A stretch of 55,701 bases of DNA from JBDTMT01 sp033764095 (GTDB taxonomy: Bacteria > Desulfobacterota > Binatia > HRBIN30 > CADEER01): assembly GCA_033764095.1 (NCBI GenBank), contig JANRJF010000361.1, positions 1 to 55,701 of the forward strand, in the 5' to 3' direction. Of the stretch, positions 43,364-50,545 are shown in pieces. Each line of letters begins with the position of its first letter. The stretch's first letter is position 1. The translations under genes were made by a program, and so were the position numbers. The notes below the pieces were generated by a model. That model was not told the DNA's origin. It saw nothing but the letters and a program-made list of their open reading frames with translations, and searched no databases.

Positions 43364-44761
43364 ATGTCGGAACCGCTGCGCTGGACGCACGCATTGCTTG
43401 CCGGGCTGGGGCGCGGCGACGATGCGCCGCGGCACGCGCTCAGCATCGACGGCACCGATCCGATCCTCGCCAGCGCCTTGCCGGTCGGTGAGGCCGCCGC
43501 CGCGGTGCTGGCAGCGCAGGCGGCGGCCGCCGCCGATCTCTGGTGTGCACGCGGCGGCGCCGCGCAGCAGATCGCGGTCGACGTCCACGCCGCCGCCGCC
43601 TCGCTGCTGTCCTTCGCCTGGTTGCGGTTGCCGGGACACCACCTGTTGCGCGACGCGCCGGCGACGGTCGCGCTCTACCGCTGTGCCGACGGCTGGGTGC
43701 ACCTGCACGGCGGCTTTCCCCACCTGCACCGCGGCACGCTGGACCTGCTCGGTTGCGACGACGGCGCCGCGGCGATCGCCGCGGCGGTCGCCAGCTGGCC
43801 GGCGCAGGAGCTCGAAGACGCGTTGGCGGCGCGCCGGTTGTGCGGCGCCCGGCTGCGCAGCGCGGCCGCATGGAACGCGCACCCGCAGGGCCTCGCGCTC
43901 GCCGGCGTGCCGCTGGTCGAGCTGATCCGCATCGGCGAGGGCACCCCGACCGGGCTGCCCGGACCGCCCGCCGGCGCGCGCGGGGCGCGGCCGCTCAGCG
44001 GTGTGCGCGTCCTCGACCTGACCCGCGTGCTCGCCGGCCCCACCTGCGCGCGCACCCTCGCCGCGCACGGCGCCGACGTGCTGCACGTGCGCGCGCCGCA
44101 GCTGCCGTTCATCGAGCCGTTCGTCATCGACACCAACCCCGGCAAGCGCTCCTGCTATCTCGACCTGACCCGCCCCGCGCAGCGCGACCAGCTCGACGGG
44201 TTGCTCGCCGAGGCCGACGTCTTCGTGCAGGGCTACCGGCCCGGTGCGCTGGCGCGCCGCGGCTACGCCCCCGCCACGCTCGCCGCGCGCCGGCCCGGAC
44301 TGATCGTCGCCTCGCTCAGCTGCTACGGCCACGACGGCCCGTGGGCGGAACGGCCGGGCTGGGAGCAGTTGGCGCAGACCGCGACCGGGATGGCGCACGC
44401 CCACGCCGGGGCGGAGCGCCCGGCGCTGGTCGCCGCCGCGGTCACCGACTACATCACCGGCCACCTCGCCGCGCTCGGCGTGCTGCTGGCGCTGGCGCGG
44501 CGCGCGCGCGAGGGCGGCGCCTGGCACGTGCGCGTCTCGCTGGCGCGTACCGCGATGTGGCTGCAGGAGCTGCCGCGCGCCAGCGGCACGCCGCGCGGGA
44601 TCGAGGCGGCGGCGCTGGCGCCCTGGTGGATCGAGATGGACACCGCCTGGGGCCGGCTGCGCCGCCTCGGTCCGATCGAACGCATGTCCGCCACGCCGCC
44701 GCACTGGCAGCTGCCGCCGGCGCCGCTCGGCAGCGATCCCGCCGCGTGGCCGCCGCGCTGA
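43364..44761 (+). CDS. CaiB/BaiF-type CoA transferase with permuted-looking domain order
   Basis: The protein has 465 residues. It has class III CoA-transferase motifs: PLSGVRVLDLTRVLAGPTCARTL (normally the N-terminus, here at about 208), NPGKRSCYLDL, LIVASLSCYGHDGPW, and the catalytic-type Asp362 in AAAVTDYITGHLAALGV. Residues about 70-195 (VDVHAAAASLL, YRCADGWVHLHG, AGVPLVELI) look like the part that usually follows the first domain. The order is thus second half, then first half. It should exchange CoA between acids. Nearby acyl-CoA dehydrogenase and hydratase genes suit fatty-acid or xenobiotic acid use. Confidence 0.85.
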   Translation: MSEPLRWTHALLAGLGRGDDAPRHALSIDGTDPILASALPVGEAAAAVLAAQAAAAADLWCARGGAAQQIAVDVHAAAASLLSFAWLRLPGHHLLRDAPATVALYRCADGWVHLHGGFPHLHRGTLDLLGCDDGAAAIAAAVASWPAQELEDALAARRLCGARLRSAAAWNAHPQGLALAGVPLVELIRIGEGTPTGLPGPPAGARGARPLSGVRVLDLTRVLAGPTCARTLAAHGADVLHVRAPQLPFIEPFVIDTNPGKRSCYLDLTRPAQRDQLDGLLAEADVFVQGYRPGALARRGYAPATLAARRPGLIVASLSCYGHDGPWAERPGWEQLAQTATGMAHAHAGAERPALVAAAVTDYITGHLAALGVLLALARRAREGGAWHVRVSLARTAMWLQELPRASGTPRGIEAAALAPWWIEMDTAWGRLRRLGPIERMSATPPHWQLPPAPLGSDPAAWPPR

Positions 44762-45039
44762 GGGCGGCCGCGGCACATCGACGCCCGCCGCGCCCGACGA
44801 AGGCCCGACGCCCGCGGCGGTGATCGGGTGGCGCGCAGCCGCCCAGCTAGAAAGAATGCAGCGGCCAGCGCTGCGTCACGCGTCGGCGCTGCGTACTGCA
44901 TCGGACAGCGCCACGCGCGCAGCGCTGCCGGTGACGCTGCGCGTCACTCGGCCGATTCGCACCGTCGCCACGAGCCCTTTGCGCTGGTCGCCCCCCATGC
45001 GGGCTGCACCGGCATGCGCCTTGCACTCCCGCCAGCGCC

Positions 45040-47469
45040 ATGTCGAGCCAACTGCCCGCTCCCCGTTCCCGTGCTGGCGCGGTCGCCGCCGACGGCGATG
45101 TCGTGCGTCGCCTGCTGTGGTGGATCGCCGCGGCGACGGTCGCATGCGCGGTGCTGTGCAGCACCAGCCGTCCGGCCGCGGCGGCGACCTACAACAGCGC
45201 GGCGGCGACGTTTGCGTGGATCGATCCCGCGACGCACACCAACGCCGCCTGGGGCGGCGGCTGCAGCGGCTTCTCCGCCGCCGCCGACGACGACATCACC
45301 GCCGAGCTGCCGCTCGGCTTCAGCTTCAGCTTCGGCGGGTCGAGCTACACCACCGCCCGCATCCAGACCAACGGTCGCCTGCAGTTCGGCAACACCTACT
45401 GTGGCCACGGCACCGCCGGCACCGGTCCGCCGCGCACCTATCCGTTCCCGATCCCCGACGCGAACCTGCCCGGCGTGATGCGCGTCTACGGCGCCGACCT
45501 CGACCCGAGCAGCGGCGGCACCGTGCGCTATGCCGCGCTCGGCAGCGCGCCCAACCGCCAGTTCGTCGTCACCTGGAGCAACGTCCCGGAATGGAGCGCC
45601 GCCGGCAGCTTCTTCAACCTGCAGGTCATCCTCAACGAGAACGGCCGCTTCACCTTCCAGTGGGGCGCGAGCAACAACCCGAGCAATGGCGTCGCGCAGA
45701 GCGGCTGGGAAGTCAGCACCAGCGACTCCGGCCTGGTCAGCCTGACCAGCATCGGCGCGCTGGCCAATACCGCCGTCGAGTTCTTCATTCCGCCGCCGAC
45801 GCCCACCGTCACCGCGACTGCCACCGCGACCGGCACCGCGACCCGCACCTTCACCGCGTCGGCCACCGCGACGATCACCTCAACCGCGACGCGCACCGGC
45901 ACTGCGACCCAGACGGCGACCGCCACCCGCACCTTCACCGCGACGTCGACGCAGACCTCCACCGCCACCCCGACGGTCACCAGCACCGCGACGGTGACCA
46001 ACACGCCCACGTCCACTGTGACGTCGACCCCGACGTCGACGACCACCAGCACCACCACCCGCACCGGCACCGCGACCTCGACTCAGACCTCGACCGCCAC
46101 CCCGACGGTCACCAACACGTTCACCGGCACGGCGACATCCACACAGACCTCCACCGCGACGCCAACGGTGACCCAGACCTCCACCAGCACCGCGACGCCG
46201 ACCCACACCGCGACGGTCACCCAGACCTTCACCGCCACCCCGACGGTGACGAGCACCTTCACCAGCACCGCCACGCCGACTCACACCGCGACGGTCACCC
46301 AGACCTTCACCGCCACGCCGACGGTGACGAGCACCTTCACCAGCACCGCGACGCCGACTCATACCGCGACGGTCACCCAGACCTTTACCGCCACGCCGAC
46401 GGTCACCCACACGTTCACCAGCACCGCCACGCCGACCGACACAGCGACCTTCACGCACACGCCGACCGCCACGCCGACGGTCACCCACACCTTCACCAGC
46501 ACCGCCACGCCGACTCACACCCCGACGAACACTCCGACCGAGACGCCGACGGTGACCGACACGCCGACGGAAACGCCCACCGCGACGCCGACGGTGACTG
46601 ACACGCCGACCGACACCCCGACGGCGACGCCGACCGCCACCGCGACGCCGACCGAGACGCCGACCGAGACGCCGACCGACACCCCCACCGAGACGCCGAC
46701 CGAAACGGCGACGCCGGTGGACACCGACACCGCAACCCCGACCGAGACCGCGACGCCCACCGACACGGCGACGCCGACGACCACCGACACGGCGACCCCA
46801 ACCGCGACCGACACGGTCACACCGACGCCGAGCGCGACCGACGCCCCGCTCGATACTCCGAGCGCAACCGCGACGGAGACGCCGACCCCACCGCCGCCGA
46901 GCGCGACGCAAACCGAGACGCCGACGGACACGCCGACGGCCACCGCGACGCCGACGCCGAGCTTCACCTGCGCGCCGGCGCCGGTGCTCGGCTGCCGCGC
47001 CTCCACCCGCGGCGTGCTGCTCGTGCGCCAGCGCGGCGACGGCAGCCGCGACAAGCTGATGTGGAAATGGACCAAGGGCAGCGCCACCAGCCAGGCGGAG
47101 TTCGGCGATCCGCTGGCCGGGGCGAACTACGCCCTGTGCATCTACGCCGGCGCTCCGACGACGCTGCTCGCCGAGCTACGCCTGCCAGCCGGCGCGAGCG
47201 GCTGGAGCGCGATCGGTGCAAAGGGCTATCGCTACCTCGACGCGCACGGCGCCACGGACGGGCTCACTCGCATCGGCCTCAAGGGCAGCACCAAGCCGAA
47301 GGCCAAGGTGCAGTTGCGCGGCAGCGGCCTCAACCTGCCGGAGCTGCCGCTGCCGTTGCCGCTCCCGGTCAGCGTGCAATTGGTGCAGGTCGACAGCGGC
47401 CTGTGCTGGGGCAACCAGTTCACCAGCCTGAAGCGCAACGACGGCACCACCGCCAAGGCCCGCTACTGA
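45040..47469 (+). CDS. Secreted Thr-alternating low-complexity protein with GYRY-type C-terminal domain
   Basis: The protein has 809 residues. The hydrophobic signal ends near AAAA (48). Residues about 50-250 are a beta domain (YNSAAATFAWIDPATH, GFSFSFGGSSYTTARI, VTWSNVPEW) similar to nidogen-like or extracellular sandwich folds. Residues about 254-641 form a 390-residue stretch where every second residue is Thr (TATPTVTSTFT and so on), richer in Glu and Asp toward its end. The last 165 residues are a Cys-containing beta domain with KLMWKWTKG, WSAIGAKGYRYLD, VQLRGSGLNLP and SLKRNDG. The protein is probably displayed on the surface or secreted, with the Thr rod as a spacer. No enzyme motif is visible. 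The 278-bp spacer before it shows no clear feature. Confidence 0.83.
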   Translation: MSSQLPAPRSRAGAVAADGDVVRRLLWWIAAATVACAVLCSTSRPAAAATYNSAAATFAWIDPATHTNAAWGGGCSGFSAAADDDITAELPLGFSFSFGGSSYTTARIQTNGRLQFGNTYCGHGTAGTGPPRTYPFPIPDANLPGVMRVYGADLDPSSGGTVRYAALGSAPNRQFVVTWSNVPEWSAAGSFFNLQVILNENGRFTFQWGASNNPSNGVAQSGWEVSTSDSGLVSLTSIGALANTAVEFFIPPPTPTVTATATATGTATRTFTASATATITSTATRTGTATQTATATRTFTATSTQTSTATPTVTSTATVTNTPTSTVTSTPTSTTTSTTTRTGTATSTQTSTATPTVTNTFTGTATSTQTSTATPTVTQTSTSTATPTHTATVTQTFTATPTVTSTFTSTATPTHTATVTQTFTATPTVTSTFTSTATPTHTATVTQTFTATPTVTHTFTSTATPTDTATFTHTPTATPTVTHTFTSTATPTHTPTNTPTETPTVTDTPTETPTATPTVTDTPTDTPTATPTATATPTETPTETPTDTPTETPTETATPVDTDTATPTETATPTDTATPTTTDTATPTATDTVTPTPSATDAPLDTPSATATETPTPPPPSATQTETPTDTPTATATPTPSFTCAPAPVLGCRASTRGVLLVRQRGDGSRDKLMWKWTKGSATSQAEFGDPLAGANYALCIYAGAPTTLLAELRLPAGASGWSAIGAKGYRYLDAHGATDGLTRIGLKGSTKPKAKVQLRGSGLNLPELPLPLPLPVSVQLVQVDSGLCWGNQFTSLKRNDGTTAKARY
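45799..46965 (+). repeat. Thr-codon low-complexity repeat, with three 78-bp tandem units
   Basis: A dense run of acc/acg/acn codons alternates with others. Within it, a 78-bp unit starting acgccgac is tandemly repeated at 46195-46272, 46273-46350 and 46351-46428, with a partial fourth beyond. Each unit encodes 26 residues. Differences are mostly at third positions, so protein-level selection is plausible, and recent slippage can change the length. Confidence 0.85.
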
Positions 47470-47546
47470 GGCGGTGCAGCGTAAAGCTTTTGCCAGGTTG
47501 TGAGCGGTGACCGGGCTGGCAGGGTGAGCGCAGGAGGAGCGAGTCA

Positions 47547-47705
47547 GTGCCCTACGCGTCGAGCGAGCATCTCAGCCACGCCATCGAAGACCTGGAGCGG
47601 GAAGTCGCCTGTCTGCACAGCGAGCAGGCGCACCCGACGCTGATCGACGCGCTGCAGCACCACATCGGGGCGCTCCGCCTGCGGCTGGACGTGTTGACGT
47701 GCTGA
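47547..47705 (+). CDS. Small 52-residue coiled-coil-like protein
   Basis: A GTG start follows AGGAGG with a spacing of 9 bases. The product begins VPYASSEHLSHAIEDLEREV and is charged and helical, with heptad-like Leu/Ile/Val spacing. The C-terminal residues and the TGA come from the left arm of the next inverted repeat (gtgttgacgtgctga). No family is recognised. The good ribosome-binding site and amphipathic helix support a real gene, but there is no homology evidence. Confidence 0.5.
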   Translation: MPYASSEHLSHAIEDLEREVACLHSEQAHPTLIDALQHHIGALRLRLDVLTC

Positions 47706-47779
47706 TGTGCTGACGTGGGTGGAGCCAGCACGCCAGCCCGTCATCACCTCGGCACGTCGACACCTCAGCACGTCAGCAC
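47691..47779. repeat. Inverted repeat built from GTGCTGACGT words
   Basis: The left arm 47691-47717 and right arm 47753-47779 pair at about 23 of 27 positions. Each contains three related words (gtgttgacgt, gctgatgt, gctgacgtg). The element's left arm overlaps the 3' end of the 52-residue gene, and the right arm lies 10 bp from the acyl-CoA dehydrogenase stop, so it fills a convergent gap. Confidence 0.72.
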
Positions 47780-47788
47780 TGCCTCCAC

Positions 47789-49507
47789 TCACACCCCCAG
47801 AATCGTGTCGTAGCGCTGGATCCGCGAGGCGTCGCCGCCGGCGACGCGGCGTGCGTTCATCTCCACCATCAGCATGCGGCGGTGGATGAAGCTCTGCGCC
47901 AGCTCGCGCTTGGCGTCGGCGTGCGGCGCGTGGGCGAGCAGCTCGGCGGCGACCAGGACGTCGATGACCATGTCGCAGAGGCGCTTGGCATTCAGCAGCG
48001 CATAGCGCGGATCACCCATCACGGCGTTGAGCGACTTGTGGATCCATTCGATGCCCTGGTGGACCTGGTCGACCAGCGGCTGGAAGCCGTCGCGCCGCCC
48101 GTCGATCGAGGCGCTCACCGCGTCGAGCGCGGCGAACAGCGCGCCCTTGCTCATCTCCTTCAGCGCGAAGCTCGCCTGGATCTCCGAGGTGCCCTCGTAG
48201 ATCGTCGTGATGATCGAGTCGGAGTGGTACTGGCCGGCGCGCGACTCGGCCATGTAGCCGAGCCCGCCGTGCACCTGCACGCTGCGCCGCGCCACGTCGT
48301 TGCTCAGCTCGGTGGCGTAGTACTTCGACAGCGGCGTGAGGAAGCGCACCAGGTGGGTGTTGCGCTCGTGCTCCTCGCGCAGCGCGGCGGCGTCGGGATC
48401 GGCCGCGGCGCGCGGCGAGGCGAGATAGTCGCCCATGGCGCGCGTCAGGTCGAGCAGCGCGCAGGTGCGGTAGAGCAGCGCGCGCGCCGCCTGCACCTGC
48501 ATCGCCATCTGCGTCAGCATCGACTTGACCAGCGGCTGCTCGATGATCGGCGCGCCGAACTGCACGCGCTGCGCGGCGTACTCGCGCGCCGCCCGATAGG
48601 CGCCCTCGGCGATGCCGATCGCCTGCGCGGCGACGCCCAGGCGGGCGCCGTTCATCAGCTCCAGCATCGCCTTGAAGCCCTGCCCGGCGGTGCCGAGCAG
48701 GTAGCCCTCGGCGCCGTCGAGCTGCACGACGCAGGTCGGCGAGCCGTGGATGCCGAGCTTCGACTCGACGCGCGGCACGCTGATCCGGTTGCGCCGGCCG
48801 TCCGGCAGCGTGCGCGGACAGAGGATCAGGCTGAGGCCGTTGGTGGTGCCGCGCGTCTGCTCGAAGGTCGTCGCGTCGCGCGCCAGCACCAGATGCACCT
48901 CGGCGCCGCCGTTGGTGATGAAGATCTTCTCGCCCTCGACCAGGTAGTGGTCGCCGTGCGGCGTCGCCTTGGTGAGGATGCCGCCGAGATCCGATCCCGC
49001 CTGCGGCTCGGTGAGATCCATGCACCCCTGCGTCTCGCCGCTGGCGAAGCCGGGCAGGTAGCGGCGCTTCAGCGCGTCGCTGCCGTACACCTCGATGTCG
49101 TGCGCCGCGCCGGCCTGCAGGCCGACGATGGTCATCAGGCTGGGATCGGCGCGCGCCACCATCTCCAGGTAGGCGCTGTTGATCAGGAAGGGCAGGCCGT
49201 AGCCGCCGTACTCGGCGCTGACCGGCAGCGACACCAGCCCGGCGGCCTTCAACTTGGCGTAGCCGGCGGCGATGTGCGGCGGCACCACCACCTCGCCCCC
49301 CTCCACCCGCGCGTGCTCGTGCCAGTGGTCGCGCGCCCCGTCGTCGATCGCCTCGCAGACCTCGCCGGTGGTGCGCAGGATCATCTTGTAGGTGTCGAGC
49401 TCCTCCTGCCAGGCGACGTCGGGCTTGGCGAAGCGCACGATGCGCGCCCAGTCGACGCGCTGGTCGAGGAAGAACTCGATGTCGGGGTTGAAGAAGTCCT
49501 TCGGCAT
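47789..49507 (-). CDS. Acyl-CoA dehydrogenase
   Basis: The protein has 572 residues from ATG 49507, the length of the larger ACAD class with an extra C-terminal helical domain. Visible motifs are LVSLPVSAEYGGYGLP, CMDLTEPQAGSDLGGI (FAD/substrate contact), KIFITNGG, RVQFGAPIIEQPLVKSMLTQ, VQVHGGLGYM and the catalytic-Glu region IYEGTSEIQ. It would catalyse alpha-beta desaturation of an acyl-CoA with FAD, passing electrons to ETF. An enoyl-CoA hydratase gene lies directly upstream on the same strand, so the two steps are consecutive. Confidence 0.92.
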   Translation of the reverse strand: MPKDFFNPDIEFFLDQRVDWARIVRFAKPDVAWQEELDTYKMILRTTGEVCEAIDDGARDHWHEHARVEGGEVVVPPHIAAGYAKLKAAGLVSLPVSAEYGGYGLPFLINSAYLEMVARADPSLMTIVGLQAGAAHDIEVYGSDALKRRYLPGFASGETQGCMDLTEPQAGSDLGGILTKATPHGDHYLVEGEKIFITNGGAEVHLVLARDATTFEQTRGTTNGLSLILCPRTLPDGRRNRISVPRVESKLGIHGSPTCVVQLDGAEGYLLGTAGQGFKAMLELMNGARLGVAAQAIGIAEGAYRAAREYAAQRVQFGAPIIEQPLVKSMLTQMAMQVQAARALLYRTCALLDLTRAMGDYLASPRAAADPDAAALREEHERNTHLVRFLTPLSKYYATELSNDVARRSVQVHGGLGYMAESRAGQYHSDSIITTIYEGTSEIQASFALKEMSKGALFAALDAVSASIDGRRDGFQPLVDQVHQGIEWIHKSLNAVMGDPRYALLNAKRLCDMVIDVLVAAELLAHAPHADAKRELAQSFIHRRMLMVEMNARRVAGGDASRIQRYDTILGV

Positions 49508-49542
49508 GGCGCGAGGTGTATCACGCGCTGCGTCAAAAGAAT

Positions 49543-49657
49543 CACCACCACGACACGACGGCACAACGACACCACGTCGCGGCAGAAGGAGCACGAATGA
49601 ATGGCATTCGGCCGACGGCGCGACGTGGTGTCGTTGTGCCGTCGTGTCGTGGTGGTG
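49543..49657. repeat. Perfect 38-bp inverted repeat pair (CACGACACGACGG words)
   Basis: The 38 bases at 49543-49580 (caccaccacgacacgacggc, then acaacgacaccacgtcgc) are an exact reverse complement of 49620-49657. The 39-bp loop includes a small gaatg...cattc hairpin. It fills the gap between the acyl-CoA dehydrogenase start and the enoyl-CoA hydratase stop, ending 2 bp before that stop codon. Confidence 0.92.
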
Positions 49658-49659
49658 CC

Positions 49660-50463
49660 TCAGTCCTCGAAGCGCGGCACGCGCTTCTGCTTTCGCGCGC
49701 TGATCGCTTCCTGCAGGTTCTGCGTCGTCAGGCGGACGAGCAGCTGGTTGCGGTTCTCCAGGTCGATCGCCGCTTCGAGGCTGCCGCTCTCCAGGTTCGA
49801 CCACAGCACCTTCTTGGTCATGGCGATGCCGTGCGGGCTCCAGCCGCAGAGCTGCTCGGCGAGCTCCAGCGCCGCCGGCAGCAGCGCGGCGTCGGGCAGC
49901 AGGCGCGACACCATGCCCATGCGCTCGGCGTCGGCGGCGCTCACCTCGCGACCGCTGAGGATGACGTCCCAGGCGTGCGCGGCGCCGATCAGGCGCGGCA
50001 GCAGCCAGCTGACGCCGAGCTCGGTGCCGCTCAGGCCGTTGGTGATGCCGGCGCTGCGGAAGCGCGCCGACTCGCCCGCCAGGCGCAGGTCGGCGCCGAG
50101 CATCAGGCACAGCCCGCCGCCATAGGCCGGCCCGTTGACCGCGGCGATCACCGGCTGCGGCATGGCGCGCAACGCCGGCACCAGGTTCGACATGTACTCC
50201 ATGGCGCGGATGGCGATGCGCGACATCGGCAGGCCGTCGCAGTGCGGCGGCATGCCGTGGTCCTCCAGATCGAGGCCGGCGCAGAAGCCCCGCCCGGCGC
50301 CGGTCAGGACGACGGCCCAGGTGTCGTTGTCCTTCGCCACCTGCTCGATCGCCGCGTAGAGCGGCGTCACGGTGTCGAACGACATCGCGTTCATCCGCTC
50401 CGGCCGGTTGAGCGTGATCAGGCTGACGTGCGGGCGCGGCTTCTCGATCAGGACGTACGCCAT
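49660..50463 (-). CDS. Enoyl-CoA hydratase/isomerase family protein
   Basis: The protein has 267 residues. It shows crotonase-fold signatures: ITLNRPERMNAMS, the oxyanion hole in VVLTGAGRGFCAGLDLEDHG, AAVNGPAYGGGLCLMLGADLRLA, and SGTELGVSWLLPRLIG with the Glu at the second catalytic position; it sits where Glu144 is in hydratases, with Ala/Gly nearby for isomerases. It probably hydrates the product of the following acyl-CoA dehydrogenase. The divergent dehydrogenase gene on the plus strand is 82 bp away. Confidence 0.92.
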   Translation of the reverse strand: MAYVLIEKPRPHVSLITLNRPERMNAMSFDTVTPLYAAIEQVAKDNDTWAVVLTGAGRGFCAGLDLEDHGMPPHCDGLPMSRIAIRAMEYMSNLVPALRAMPQPVIAAVNGPAYGGGLCLMLGADLRLAGESARFRSAGITNGLSGTELGVSWLLPRLIGAAHAWDVILSGREVSAADAERMGMVSRLLPDAALLPAALELAEQLCGWSPHGIAMTKKVLWSNLESGSLEAAIDLENRNQLLVRLTTQNLQEAISARKQKRVPRFED

Positions 50464-50545
50464 GCGGGGTGCATCGCGACCCGCGGCGCCGGAGTCAAAC
50501 GAGTTGACTTCGCCGCGCCGCCTGCGCATTGCCTCCGCAGCGCGA

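Noticed and set aside
45799..46965. Possible CRISPR array or minisatellite
   Set aside because: The repeats are in frame, encode a continuous Thr-alternating protein, and have no unique spacers between identical repeats.
45528..47087. Minus-strand frames with Val/Gly-rich alternation (VGVAVxV) opposite the Thr-rich region
   Set aside because: They are direct antisense reflections of the alternating Thr codons and have no signal or start context.
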